DNA from: DATHWB01 sp040905965
GTDB lineage: Bacteria > Actinomycetota > Acidimicrobiia > Spongiisociales > ZC4RG35
Direction of reading: 5' to 3'
Assembly (NCBI GenBank): GCA_040905965.1
Contig: JBBDQP010000072.1
Span: 1 to 28,217 of the forward strand
Length of the DNA stretch: 28,217 nucleotides
The position numbers were made by a program, and so were the translations under genes. The notes below the pieces were generated by a model. That model did no database searches, was not told where the DNA came from, and was given only the letters and a program-made list of their open reading frames with translations. Position 1 is the first letter of the stretch; each line of letters opens with the position of its first letter. This document shows positions 22,460-28,217 of this stretch, piece after piece.

Positions 22460-23220
22460 GGATCCAGCGTGTCCTCGCTCCAAACCCCGGACCGTTCACC
22501 GGCGAAGGCACGAACACGTGGGTGGTCGGCGACGAGACCGAAGCGATCGTGATCGACCCGGGTCCGGTCGACTCGTCGCACGCAACGGCGATCGAATCGG
22601 TGATCGGGAATCGGAGTGTCGCCGCAGTCATCGTCACTCACACTCACTCGGATCACGCTCCGCTGGCCAATCCCCTTGCCAGGAACGTGTCGTCCCGGGC
22701 GCTGGGGCATGCTCCGGGCCCCGACTTCGAGCCGGACGAGCGACTCGTCGACGGATCGACGGTCACCTTCGCCGGGAGCGTTCTGATGGTCCTGCACACG
22801 CCTGGCCATGCCGACGACCACCTGTGCTTCCGGCTCGGGAATGTCCTGTTCACAGGCGACCACATCATGGGAGGCTCGTCGGTGATGGTCGACGACTTGT
22901 CTCGCTACATGGGCTCGCTCCGGCGGCTGCAGGCCGAGACCTTCGACCGCCTCTATCCCGGGCACGGCCCGGAGATCGACGACCCTGCGGCGGTCATCGA
23001 TTGGTACATCGCCCATCGTCTCCAGCGAGAAGAAGAGATCCTCGCAGCAGTACGCGACGGGATGGCCACGGTCTCCGACGTGGTCGAAGTGGTCTACCGC
23101 GAAGTCGACTCGAGCCTGCACCCGTTGGCCGCGCGGAGCGTCCGGGCGCACCTCCGCAAGCTTTCCGAGGAGGCCAAGATCGGCTTTGAAGAGTCCTCTG
23201 GCCGGATCTGGCTCCCCTGA
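22456..23220 (+). CDS. MBL-fold metallo-hydrolase, LACTB2-like
   Basis: This 254-residue metallo-beta-lactamase fold protein has the dinuclear zinc motif HTHSDH (His62, His64, Asp66, His67), a third His in HTPGHADDH, the bridging Asp in FTGDHIMG and the last His in YPGHGPEID. NPGPFTGEGTNTWVVG near the start and the C-terminal winged-helix-like region (LHPLAARSVRAHLRKL) match LACTB2-type proteins; human LACTB2 is an endoribonuclease. The ATG overlaps the Nudix stop by four bases. The open frame further upstream lies inside the Nudix gene. Whether the substrate is RNA or a thioester is open. Confidence 0.9.
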   Translation: MRIQRVLAPNPGPFTGEGTNTWVVGDETEAIVIDPGPVDSSHATAIESVIGNRSVAAVIVTHTHSDHAPLANPLARNVSSRALGHAPGPDFEPDERLVDGSTVTFAGSVLMVLHTPGHADDHLCFRLGNVLFTGDHIMGGSSVMVDDLSRYMGSLRRLQAETFDRLYPGHGPEIDDPAAVIDWYIAHRLQREEEILAAVRDGMATVSDVVEVVYREVDSSLHPLAARSVRAHLRKLSEEAKIGFEESSGRIWLP

Positions 23221-23248
23221 TGGACCTGGCTGAGATCCGGACCGTCCT

Positions 23249-23254
23249 TACACT
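23249..23254 (+). promoter_or_regulatory. -10-like hexamer of the M23 peptidase gene
   Basis: TACACT predicts transcription from about base 23261. A GAGAGGA (23263-23269) then lies six bases before the TTG at 23276. Confidence 0.35.
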
Positions 23255-23275
23255 CTGGGTTTGAGAGGAACCAGG

Positions 23276-24493
23276 TTGTATCGAGGTCCCGCGCCCAGCG
23301 GGCGCAGAAATGTCATTGTTTTGGTGGCGCTTGTGTTGGCGCTGGCCCTCGCCTCCGTGGCGGCCGCCGACACCGCCGAGGACATTGTTCGGGCGGAAGC
23401 CGAACTCGCCGAGTTGCAGAGTCAGTCCGACGCGCTCGCCCAGCAGATCGAACTCGGCTGGAAGCGTCAGTTCGAACTCGAACTGCACGTCGCGGCTCTC
23501 ACCGATGCCCAGGCGTTCGTGGAGGTCGAATTCGCGACGGCGTTGGCGGAGCTGGAGGACACCGCGGTCCAGTTGTACATGGACGTCTCCTCCGGTGAGG
23601 GCATATCGGCGGTCCTCGCGACCAATGAGGAGGGCTACGCCGCGGCCGTCCACTATCTGTCGACGGCGGCAGACGACTCCGAACAGGCCCTCGACCGGCT
23701 CACGGTTGTCGCCGCCGACTTGGAGAGGCGCCGTACTGAGTTGGCCAACGCTCTCGCCGCCCAAGCAGAAGCGGACGCCTCTTTGGCCGCGCTCGCCGTC
23801 GAGGTCACCTCTGCGCTGGAGGCACAGGCGGACCGGCTCGACGAGTTGGAAGCATTGCGCGCCCGGGAGATCTTCCTGGCCACTTCGACGACGACCACCG
23901 CGCCTCCGACGACGACGACGACCACTCCGACCACGACGCTGGCTGAGACTTCGACGACCACGACGACCACGACGACCACGACGACCACGATGACCACGAC
24001 GACCCCGACCACAACCACCACCACGATCCCGACCACCACCACTACGACGACGCCGACCACAACCACCACCGCACCGCCTGCCCCTTCCGGCGGCGGAGCG
24101 TGCCCGGTGGCGGGGCCCGTCACCTTCGTCGACTCATGGGGAGCGCCTCGTTCGGGGGGCCGCGCCCACGAGGGCGTGGACATGATCGCGGCCCGCGGGA
24201 CTCCTCTCGCCGCGATCTTCTCCGGCGTGATCCAGCGCACCTCGTCGAGCACTCTCGGCGGCATCACCGTCTGGATGCGCAGCGACGCCGGTGACGAGTA
24301 CTACTACGCCCATCTGGACGGGCACGCGGACGGGATCGCACCGGGTGTCTCCGTCGTCGAGGGACAGATCATCGGATACAACGGATCGAGCGGGAACGCC
24401 CCCGACTTCCTCCCGCACCTCCATTTCGAGTATCACCCGGGCGGCGGGGGTGCGGTGAATCCGTATCCGCTCGTGAAGTCGATCTGCGGCTGA
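23276..24493 (+). CDS. secreted M23 family peptidase with coiled coil and Thr/Pro-rich linker
   Basis: This exported 405-residue protein probably cuts or binds peptidoglycan. A signal peptide (RRNVIVLVALVLALALASVAAADT) is followed by a long coiled coil (about residues 30-195, with heptads such as EAELAELQSQSDALAQQIE), a Thr/Pro-rich linker (about 200-268), and a C-terminal LytM domain. Zinc ligands are in HEGVD (His298, Asp302) and HLHFE (His383). The layout resembles EnvC-type or RipA-like division factors. TTG at 23276 follows a GAGAGGA sequence; TTG at 23261 is an alternative with five more residues. It stands alone between the MBL gene and the convergent mrp gene. Confidence 0.88.
   Translation: MYRGPAPSGRRNVIVLVALVLALALASVAAADTAEDIVRAEAELAELQSQSDALAQQIELGWKRQFELELHVAALTDAQAFVEVEFATALAELEDTAVQLYMDVSSGEGISAVLATNEEGYAAAVHYLSTAADDSEQALDRLTVVAADLERRRTELANALAAQAEADASLAALAVEVTSALEAQADRLDELEALRAREIFLATSTTTTAPPTTTTTTPTTTLAETSTTTTTTTTTTTTMTTTTPTTTTTTIPTTTTTTTPTTTTTAPPAPSGGGACPVAGPVTFVDSWGAPRSGGRAHEGVDMIAARGTPLAAIFSGVIQRTSSSTLGGITVWMRSDAGDEYYYAHLDGHADGIAPGVSVVEGQIIGYNGSSGNAPDFLPHLHFEYHPGGGGAVNPYPLVKSICG
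23884..24075 (+). repeat. low-complexity Thr/Pro codon repeat inside the M23 gene
   Basis: About 190 bases of near-tandem ACG, ACC and CCG codons encode the linker. The densest part (about 23959-24003) repeats a six-base ACGACC unit. Strand slippage could change linker length between strains. Confidence 0.85.
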
Positions 24494-24525
24494 CGCCGAC
24501 GGCGGGGGAATCGAGTCTGTACCAG

Positions 24526-25674
24526 TTAGGCGGGCAGCGTTTCGTCGAGTGACTCGAGGAGCTTGGCGATCCGCCCGGTGCAGGTCTCCATCGCCGCAGG
24601 CGGGAGAAGTTCGACGAGACGGGCGGCGGCGTCGTGGAACGCTCGGGCGGCCGGGTTGTCAGGAACGTGGACCGTGACGGGGAGACCTTCGTCTCCGCCG
24701 GTGACGACCGCCGGATCGAGCGGGATGCGGCCGATGAGCGGAACGTTCAAAGCCTCGGCGAGTTCGTCGCCTCCACCCGACCCGAACAGGCGATAGGACG
24801 TGCCGTGCTCGCAGGTGAAGTCAGCCATGTTCTCGAGCACCCCGACGATCGGCATGTACGACCGTCGCGCCATGTCGGCGACTCGCACGGCCACCTTCTG
24901 AGCCGCCTTCTGGGGTGTGGTGACGACGACCATTTCGGCCTGGGGGAGGAGCCGCGTAAGGGCCATCTGGATGTCGCCCGTGCCCGGCGGCATGTCGATC
25001 ACGAGATAGTCGAGGTCGCCCCATCGCACCTGCGTGAGGAACTGTTCCAGCGCCTTGGAGAGCATCAGTCCGCGCCACATGAGCGCCGTCTCCTCGGTCT
25101 CGATGATCAGCCCGGTGGACACGAGCTTCACCCCGTGCGCCTCGACCGGCTCGATCAACCGAGTGTCGCTGTCTGCTTCCATGCGGCCGCTGGCGCCGAG
25201 CATGCGCGGGATGGAGAAGCCCCAGATGTCGGCATCGAGGATCCCGACCCTGAACCCCATCGCCGAGATGGCCAGCGCCAGATTGACGCTGGCGGACGAC
25301 TTTCCGACACCTCCCTTCCCTGAGCTGATGGCGACGACTCGAGTCGTCGGCGGGACCTGGGTCGGTTCTGCGTTGTCGCGGACCCGCTTCCTGGCGACGG
25401 TCATGAGCTCGGAGCGCTGCCGCTTCGTCATCGCCGTCGTCTCCACGACGACGTCTGTGACGCCGGCCATCGCCCGGATACGCCGCGCCGTATCGCCCTC
25501 GATCTGTGAGCGCATCGGACATTCGGCGATCGTCAGGGCGATACCGACAGTCACGACGCCGTGTGGGTCGATGTCGGCGCCGGAGACCATCCCCAACTCG
25601 ACGATGTTGCCTCCGAGTTCGGGATCGACCACGCCTTGGAGAGCGGCGTAGACCTGTTCGACTGTGGGCATCAT
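24526..25674 (-). CDS. mrp: Mrp/ApbC family iron-sulfur carrier ATPase
   Basis: The P-loop ATPase carries Fe-S clusters to target proteins. The 382-residue chain has an N-terminal DUF59/MIP18 domain (VDPELGGNIVELGMV, with Cys52 in IAECPM), then the ATPase with deviant Walker A SSGKGGVGKSSASVN (about 117-131), LDADIWGFSIPRMLG and IDMPPGTGDIQ. The usual CxxC at the dimer interface (ENM..F.C..C) is reduced to one Cys: ENMADFTCEHGTSY. Many actinobacterial Mrp proteins lack it, so the carrier role may use other ligands. It is divergent to the A-type carrier gene at 25788. Two in-frame ATG codons begin the gene. Confidence 0.93.
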   Translation of the reverse strand: MMPTVEQVYAALQGVVDPELGGNIVELGMVSGADIDPHGVVTVGIALTIAECPMRSQIEGDTARRIRAMAGVTDVVVETTAMTKRQRSELMTVARKRVRDNAEPTQVPPTTRVVAISSGKGGVGKSSASVNLALAISAMGFRVGILDADIWGFSIPRMLGASGRMEADSDTRLIEPVEAHGVKLVSTGLIIETEETALMWRGLMLSKALEQFLTQVRWGDLDYLVIDMPPGTGDIQMALTRLLPQAEMVVVTTPQKAAQKVAVRVADMARRSYMPIVGVLENMADFTCEHGTSYRLFGSGGGDELAEALNVPLIGRIPLDPAVVTGGDEGLPVTVHVPDNPAARAFHDAAARLVELLPPAAMETCTGRIAKLLESLDETLPA

Positions 25675-25692
25675 GGTTTTCCAGTGGGGAGA

Positions 25693-25712
25693 GCGTTCCC
25701 AGTATGGAACGC
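25693..25712. promoter_or_regulatory. 7-6-7 inverted repeat between mrp and the A-type carrier gene
   Basis: GCGTTCC (25693-25699) and GGAACGC (25706-25712) are perfect inverted copies around CAGTAT. The site lies 18 bases upstream of mrp and 75 bases upstream of the other gene. It could be an operator for a dimeric Fe-S or redox regulator; none is identified here. Confidence 0.45.
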
Positions 25713-25787
25713 ATGAGACTGTGACGGGAATTCCTCTTTCCTTTCGACGTTGTACCCTGGGAGGACCCAGACGCCAGAAGGATTCCC

Positions 25788-26153
25788 ATGTCGCAGTTGC
25801 TGAACATCAAGTCGAACAAGCCGCAGAAGGCGGTCGACGTGACCGACGCCGCCGCCAACAAGATCCGTGAGTTGCTCGCGAGCGAAGGCGATTCGTCGCT
25901 GGCCTTGCGCATGGCGGTCAAGCCAGGCGGATGTTCCGGCTTCTCCTACGAGATGTTCTTCGACTCCGAGGTCGAGACGGGAGACGTCGTCGAGGAATTC
26001 GACGAGGGCGTCCGTGTCGTCGTCGACCCGCAGTCCGTCGAGCACCTGCGCGGCTCCGTGCTCGACTACAAGGACGGCCTGATGGGTGCGGGTTTCGCGA
26101 TCAACAACCCGAACGTCACTCGTTCGTGCGGCTGCGGCAACTCCTTCAGCTGA
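25788..26153 (+). CDS. A-type iron-sulfur carrier protein (ErpA/IscA/HesB family)
   Basis: This 121-residue protein receives Fe-S clusters from the assembly scaffold and passes them on. The three cluster cysteines are present: Cys49 (KPGGCSGFSYEM) and Cys114 and Cys116 in the C-terminal SCGCGNSF. VTDAAANKIRELL and the FDEGVRVVVDPQSVEHLRGSVLDY segment are typical. AGAAGGA six bases before the ATG is a good ribosome binding site. It is divergent from mrp, which acts in the same pathway. Whether it is nearer to ErpA or IscA is not decided here. Confidence 0.94.
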   Translation: MSQLLNIKSNKPQKAVDVTDAAANKIRELLASEGDSSLALRMAVKPGGCSGFSYEMFFDSEVETGDVVEEFDEGVRVVVDPQSVEHLRGSVLDYKDGLMGAGFAINNPNVTRSCGCGNSFS

Positions 26154-26168
26154 CGGGTACCGCTCACC

Positions 26169-26549
26169 GTGCCAAAGTCCATTCCCGCCCTCACCAACGC
26201 CCCTGCCCCGGTCGCACCGTATTCGGTGGTGACCGAAGCCAACGGGTTCGTCTTCCTCTCCGGTCAGGTGGCGATCGATCCCGCCGGCGGTCCGACACCG
26301 TCTGACACCCAGGAACAGGCCGACCTGGTGCTCCGCAACATCGGGGCGATCTTGAACGAGCTGGGTCTCGATTTCACCGATGTGGTGAAGGCGACGGTGT
26401 TCCTCGCCGACATTCGTGATTTCGCCCTCGTCAACGAGGTGTACGCCCGCTACTTCGGCACCGACCCCCCTGCCCGGTCGGCGATTCAGGCGGGGGCGCT
26501 TCCCGCTCCTCAATTCCGGGTCGAGATTGAAGTGATCGCCGCACGATGA
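26169..26549 (+). CDS. ridA: RidA family enamine/imine deaminase
   Basis: RidA hydrolyses reactive enamine/imine intermediates to ketoacids and ammonia and so protects PLP enzymes. The 126-residue protein has the family pattern: PVAPYSVVTEANGFVFLSGQVAIDP, the LRNIGAILNELGLDFTDVVKATVFLADI helix-strand unit, Arg103 in PPARSAIQ and Glu119 in FRVEIEVIAAR. The GTG start has no clear Shine-Dalgarno and lies 15 bases after the A-type carrier stop. It overlaps the ALDH gene by four bases (ATGA), which implies a shared role with an imine-forming substrate. Confidence 0.93.
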   Translation: MPKSIPALTNAPAPVAPYSVVTEANGFVFLSGQVAIDPAGGPTPSDTQEQADLVLRNIGAILNELGLDFTDVVKATVFLADIRDFALVNEVYARYFGTDPPARSAIQAGALPAPQFRVEIEVIAAR

Positions 26550-28054
26550 ACTCGGTGCTCGCCAGTCTCGGACTGGGCGATTCGAACAGCGGGGTCTTCG
26601 CCGGCCGTTGGATCGATGCCTCCGGGGAGACGATCGCAGTCGAGAACCCGGCAACTGGCGAGACCATCGCCTCGGTCACTCTCGCATCCGAATCCGATTA
26701 CGACGCAGTGGTGGACTCCTCGGTTGAGACGTTCAACCGGTGGAGGATGCTCCCGGCTCCCCGACGCGGCGAGTACGTCCGGCTGCTCGGCGATGCCTTG
26801 CGTGAGCATCGCGATCAGCTCGGGGCACTCGTCAGTCTGGAGATGGGAAAGATCCTTCCCGAGGGGATCGGCGAGGTGCAGGAGATGATCGACATTTGCG
26901 ACTTCGCCACGGGTCTGTCCCGACAGCTGTACGGGTTGACGATGGCCTCGGAGCGGCCCCGACACCGCATGTACGAGCAGTGGCATCCTTTGGGTCCTGT
27001 CGGCGTCATCTCGGCTTTCAACTTCCCAGTGGCGGTGTGGTCGTGGAACGCGACGATCGCCGCCGTGTGTGGCGACACGCTCGTCTGGAAGCCGTCGGAA
27101 CGCACCCCCCTCACCGCCATCGCCGTGACGAAGATCGCCGAGACGGTGATGGCCGGGTCGGGATTTGAAGGGGTCTTCAACCTCGCTGTCGGGCGCGGCC
27201 ATGACATCGGCCAGCGCATGATCGAAGACCGGAGACTCCCGCTGATCTCGGCCACCGGTTCGTGTCGGATGGGTGAGATCGTCGGTCCCACTGTGGCTGC
27301 TCGAATGGGTCGCACCATCCTCGAGTTGGGCGGGAACAACGCCATCATCGTGATGGACGATGCCGATCTGGATCTGGCGGTCCGCGCCGCGCTCTTCGCC
27401 GCGGTGGGGACGGCCGGTCAGCGATGCACATCACTTCGCCGCCTGATCGTTCACCGCGACGTCATCGACGAGGTGTCCAAGCGGCTGGTGGACGCGTATG
27501 GACAGGTTCCGATCGGTGATCCGCTCGAGGAGGGAACCCTGATGGGACCGGTGACCTCCGCCGATGCAGTCGACGCAACCCTGGCTGCCATCGACACTGC
27601 CCGATCCCAGGGTGGCGAACTCCTCACCGGTGGGCGCCGTATCGACCGTCCGGGACACTTCATGGAGCCTGCGATCGTTCGGGTTCCGAGCGACGCCGCC
27701 ATCACCCAGTCCGAGACGTTCGGTCCGGTGCTCTGGCTCATCCCGTTCGACTCGCTCGACGAGGCGATCGCCATTCAGAACGGCGTGAAGCAGGGGCTCA
27801 GTTCGGCGATCTTCACCGCCTCGCTGCGGAATGCCGAGACGTTCCTGTCCCACATCGGGTCGGACTGCGGAATCGCCAACGTCAACATCGGCACGTCGGG
27901 GGCTGAGATCGGTGGCGCCTTCGGCGGCGAGAAGGAGACGGGCGGGGGACGCGAGGCAGGCTCGGACGCCTGGAAGGCCTACATGCGCCGGCAGACGACG
28001 ACCATCAACTGGGGCGACGATCTGCCACTTGCCCAGGGCATCGAGTTCGGCTGA
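26546..28054 (+). CDS. ALDH7-type aldehyde dehydrogenase, probable alpha-aminoadipate semialdehyde dehydrogenase
   Basis: This NAD-dependent dehydrogenase has 502 residues. The nucleophile Cys294 is in GTAGQRCTSLRR, a signature specific to the ALDH7/antiquitin family, and general base Glu260 is in LELGGNNAIIV. Asn159 (AFNFP) and Lys182 (WKPSE) complete the site. In this family the substrate is alpha-aminoadipate semialdehyde, in equilibrium with the cyclic imine piperideine-6-carboxylate, from lysine breakdown. The coupled ridA gene fits an imine substrate. No lysine 6-aminotransferase is in the window, so the pathway is inferred. Confidence 0.9.
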   Translation: MNSVLASLGLGDSNSGVFAGRWIDASGETIAVENPATGETIASVTLASESDYDAVVDSSVETFNRWRMLPAPRRGEYVRLLGDALREHRDQLGALVSLEMGKILPEGIGEVQEMIDICDFATGLSRQLYGLTMASERPRHRMYEQWHPLGPVGVISAFNFPVAVWSWNATIAAVCGDTLVWKPSERTPLTAIAVTKIAETVMAGSGFEGVFNLAVGRGHDIGQRMIEDRRLPLISATGSCRMGEIVGPTVAARMGRTILELGGNNAIIVMDDADLDLAVRAALFAAVGTAGQRCTSLRRLIVHRDVIDEVSKRLVDAYGQVPIGDPLEEGTLMGPVTSADAVDATLAAIDTARSQGGELLTGGRRIDRPGHFMEPAIVRVPSDAAITQSETFGPVLWLIPFDSLDEAIAIQNGVKQGLSSAIFTASLRNAETFLSHIGSDCGIANVNIGTSGAEIGGAFGGEKETGGGREAGSDAWKAYMRRQTTTINWGDDLPLAQGIEFG

Positions 28055-28069
28055 TCGCCCTAGTGGAGC

Positions 28070-28116
28070 GTCGCCGAAATAATGAGGCGGTCTCTCCGGC
28101 CCATGACGCCCCTGGC
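28070..28116 (+). repeat. left arm of a long imperfect inverted repeat
   Basis: Begins with GTCGCCGAAATA, 15 bases after the ALDH stop. It matches the reverse complement of 28169-28217 at about 37 of 47 aligned positions by eye: 12 of 12, then five mismatches, then 11 of 12, then 14 of 18 with a small gap. It could be the terminal repeat of a short mobile element or one side of a folded RNA. Confidence 0.6.
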
Positions 28117-28168
28117 GGCGTCCTCCTCCTCGCCGAACGGGCCAAGTGCGACTGCGTCGGAGGTCCTT

Positions 28169-28217
28169 GCCAGATGACGCCATGTGCTCGGAGACACCGC
28201 GCACCTATTTCGGCGAC
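28169..28217 (-). repeat. right arm of the long imperfect inverted repeat
   Basis: Ends with TATTTCGGCGAC at the last base of the window. The 52 bases between the two arms show no gene. The sequence beyond the window is needed to see flanking target duplications. Confidence 0.6.

Noticed and set aside
23653..24267. Val-rich antisense ORF over the Thr/Pro repeat
   Set aside because: The Val runs are the complement of the Thr/Pro codons of the real M23 gene.
18300..24493. Selenoprotein gene with in-frame TGA near selAB
   Set aside because: All neighbouring frames end at normal positions for their families, with no split gene across a TGA.
28070..28217. Integron attC site
   Set aside because: The arms lack the attC core sequences RYYYAAC and GTTRRRY, and no integrase or cassette array is present.
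1..28217. CRISPR array
   Set aside because: No regularly spaced direct repeats with unique spacers are visible; the only short-period repeat is the Thr/Pro codon tract.

Overview
The window is high-GC bacterial DNA from an actinobacterium, carrying 34 independent protein genes (one partial), one nested gene product, and one tRNA gene. A WhiB-family regulator, the dnaX-ybaB-recR order, GlpX as fructose bisphosphatase, an overlapping lysC-asd pair and frequent GTG starts all point to Actinomycetota. A deep lineage such as Acidimicrobiia is my guess, not something the sequence proves. A run of exactly 100 N at 16813-16912 is a scaffold gap, so genes on its two sides should not be read as neighbours with certainty.

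Layout. 40-2860: DNA replication and repair genes dnaX, ybaB and recR. 2870-5095: a glycosyltransferase related to tRNA-queuosine mannosyltransferase, a HAD phosphatase overlapping it by 4 bases, and an EVE-domain protein with its own promoter. 5130-7294 (minus): acetyl-CoA acetyltransferase coupled to glpX. 7372-9067 (plus): methylmalonyl-CoA epimerase, a small acyl-CoA carboxylase epsilon-like gene, and ilvE. 9054-13720 (minus): murJ, a PHP phosphoesterase, asd and lysC; lysC contains a strong internal start for a beta subunit. 13796-14697: a membrane-anchored cyclophilin and tRNA-Pro(CGG). 14797-16014 (minus): two toxin-antitoxin modules in tandem, Phd/YefM-RelE and RHH-Doc, each with an operator-like repeat. 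16133-17950: a small unknown gene, a stand-alone receiver protein, the assembly gap, and a 3' part of an NfeD/SppA-like membrane protein whose protease centre looks lost. 18046-21379: whiB, then selB and selA on the other strand. 21453-24493: fxsA, a Nudix hydrolase and an MBL-fold hydrolase in one overlapping operon, followed by a secreted M23 peptidase. 24526-28054: the divergent Fe-S genes mrp and erpA/iscA, then ridA overlapping an ALDH7-type aldehyde dehydrogenase. The last 148 bases (28070-28217) are bounded by long inverted repeats, the right one ending at the last base.

How the genes work together. Most transcription units use 1-4 base stop/start overlaps (ATGA, GTGA, TGATG), so translational coupling is widespread. 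Several first genes have no Shine-Dalgarno sequence. Instead they have a -10-like hexamer six to eight bases before the start codon, which suggests leaderless mRNAs. Metabolic themes are odd-chain/propionyl-CoA use (thiolase, epimerase, carboxylase epsilon), aspartate-family and branched-chain amino acid synthesis, gluconeogenesis (glpX), selenocysteine decoding (selA, selB) and Fe-S cluster maturation. No stretch longer than 300 bases lacks a gene; the largest non-coding pieces are 28055-28217, 16015-16132 and 25675-25787.
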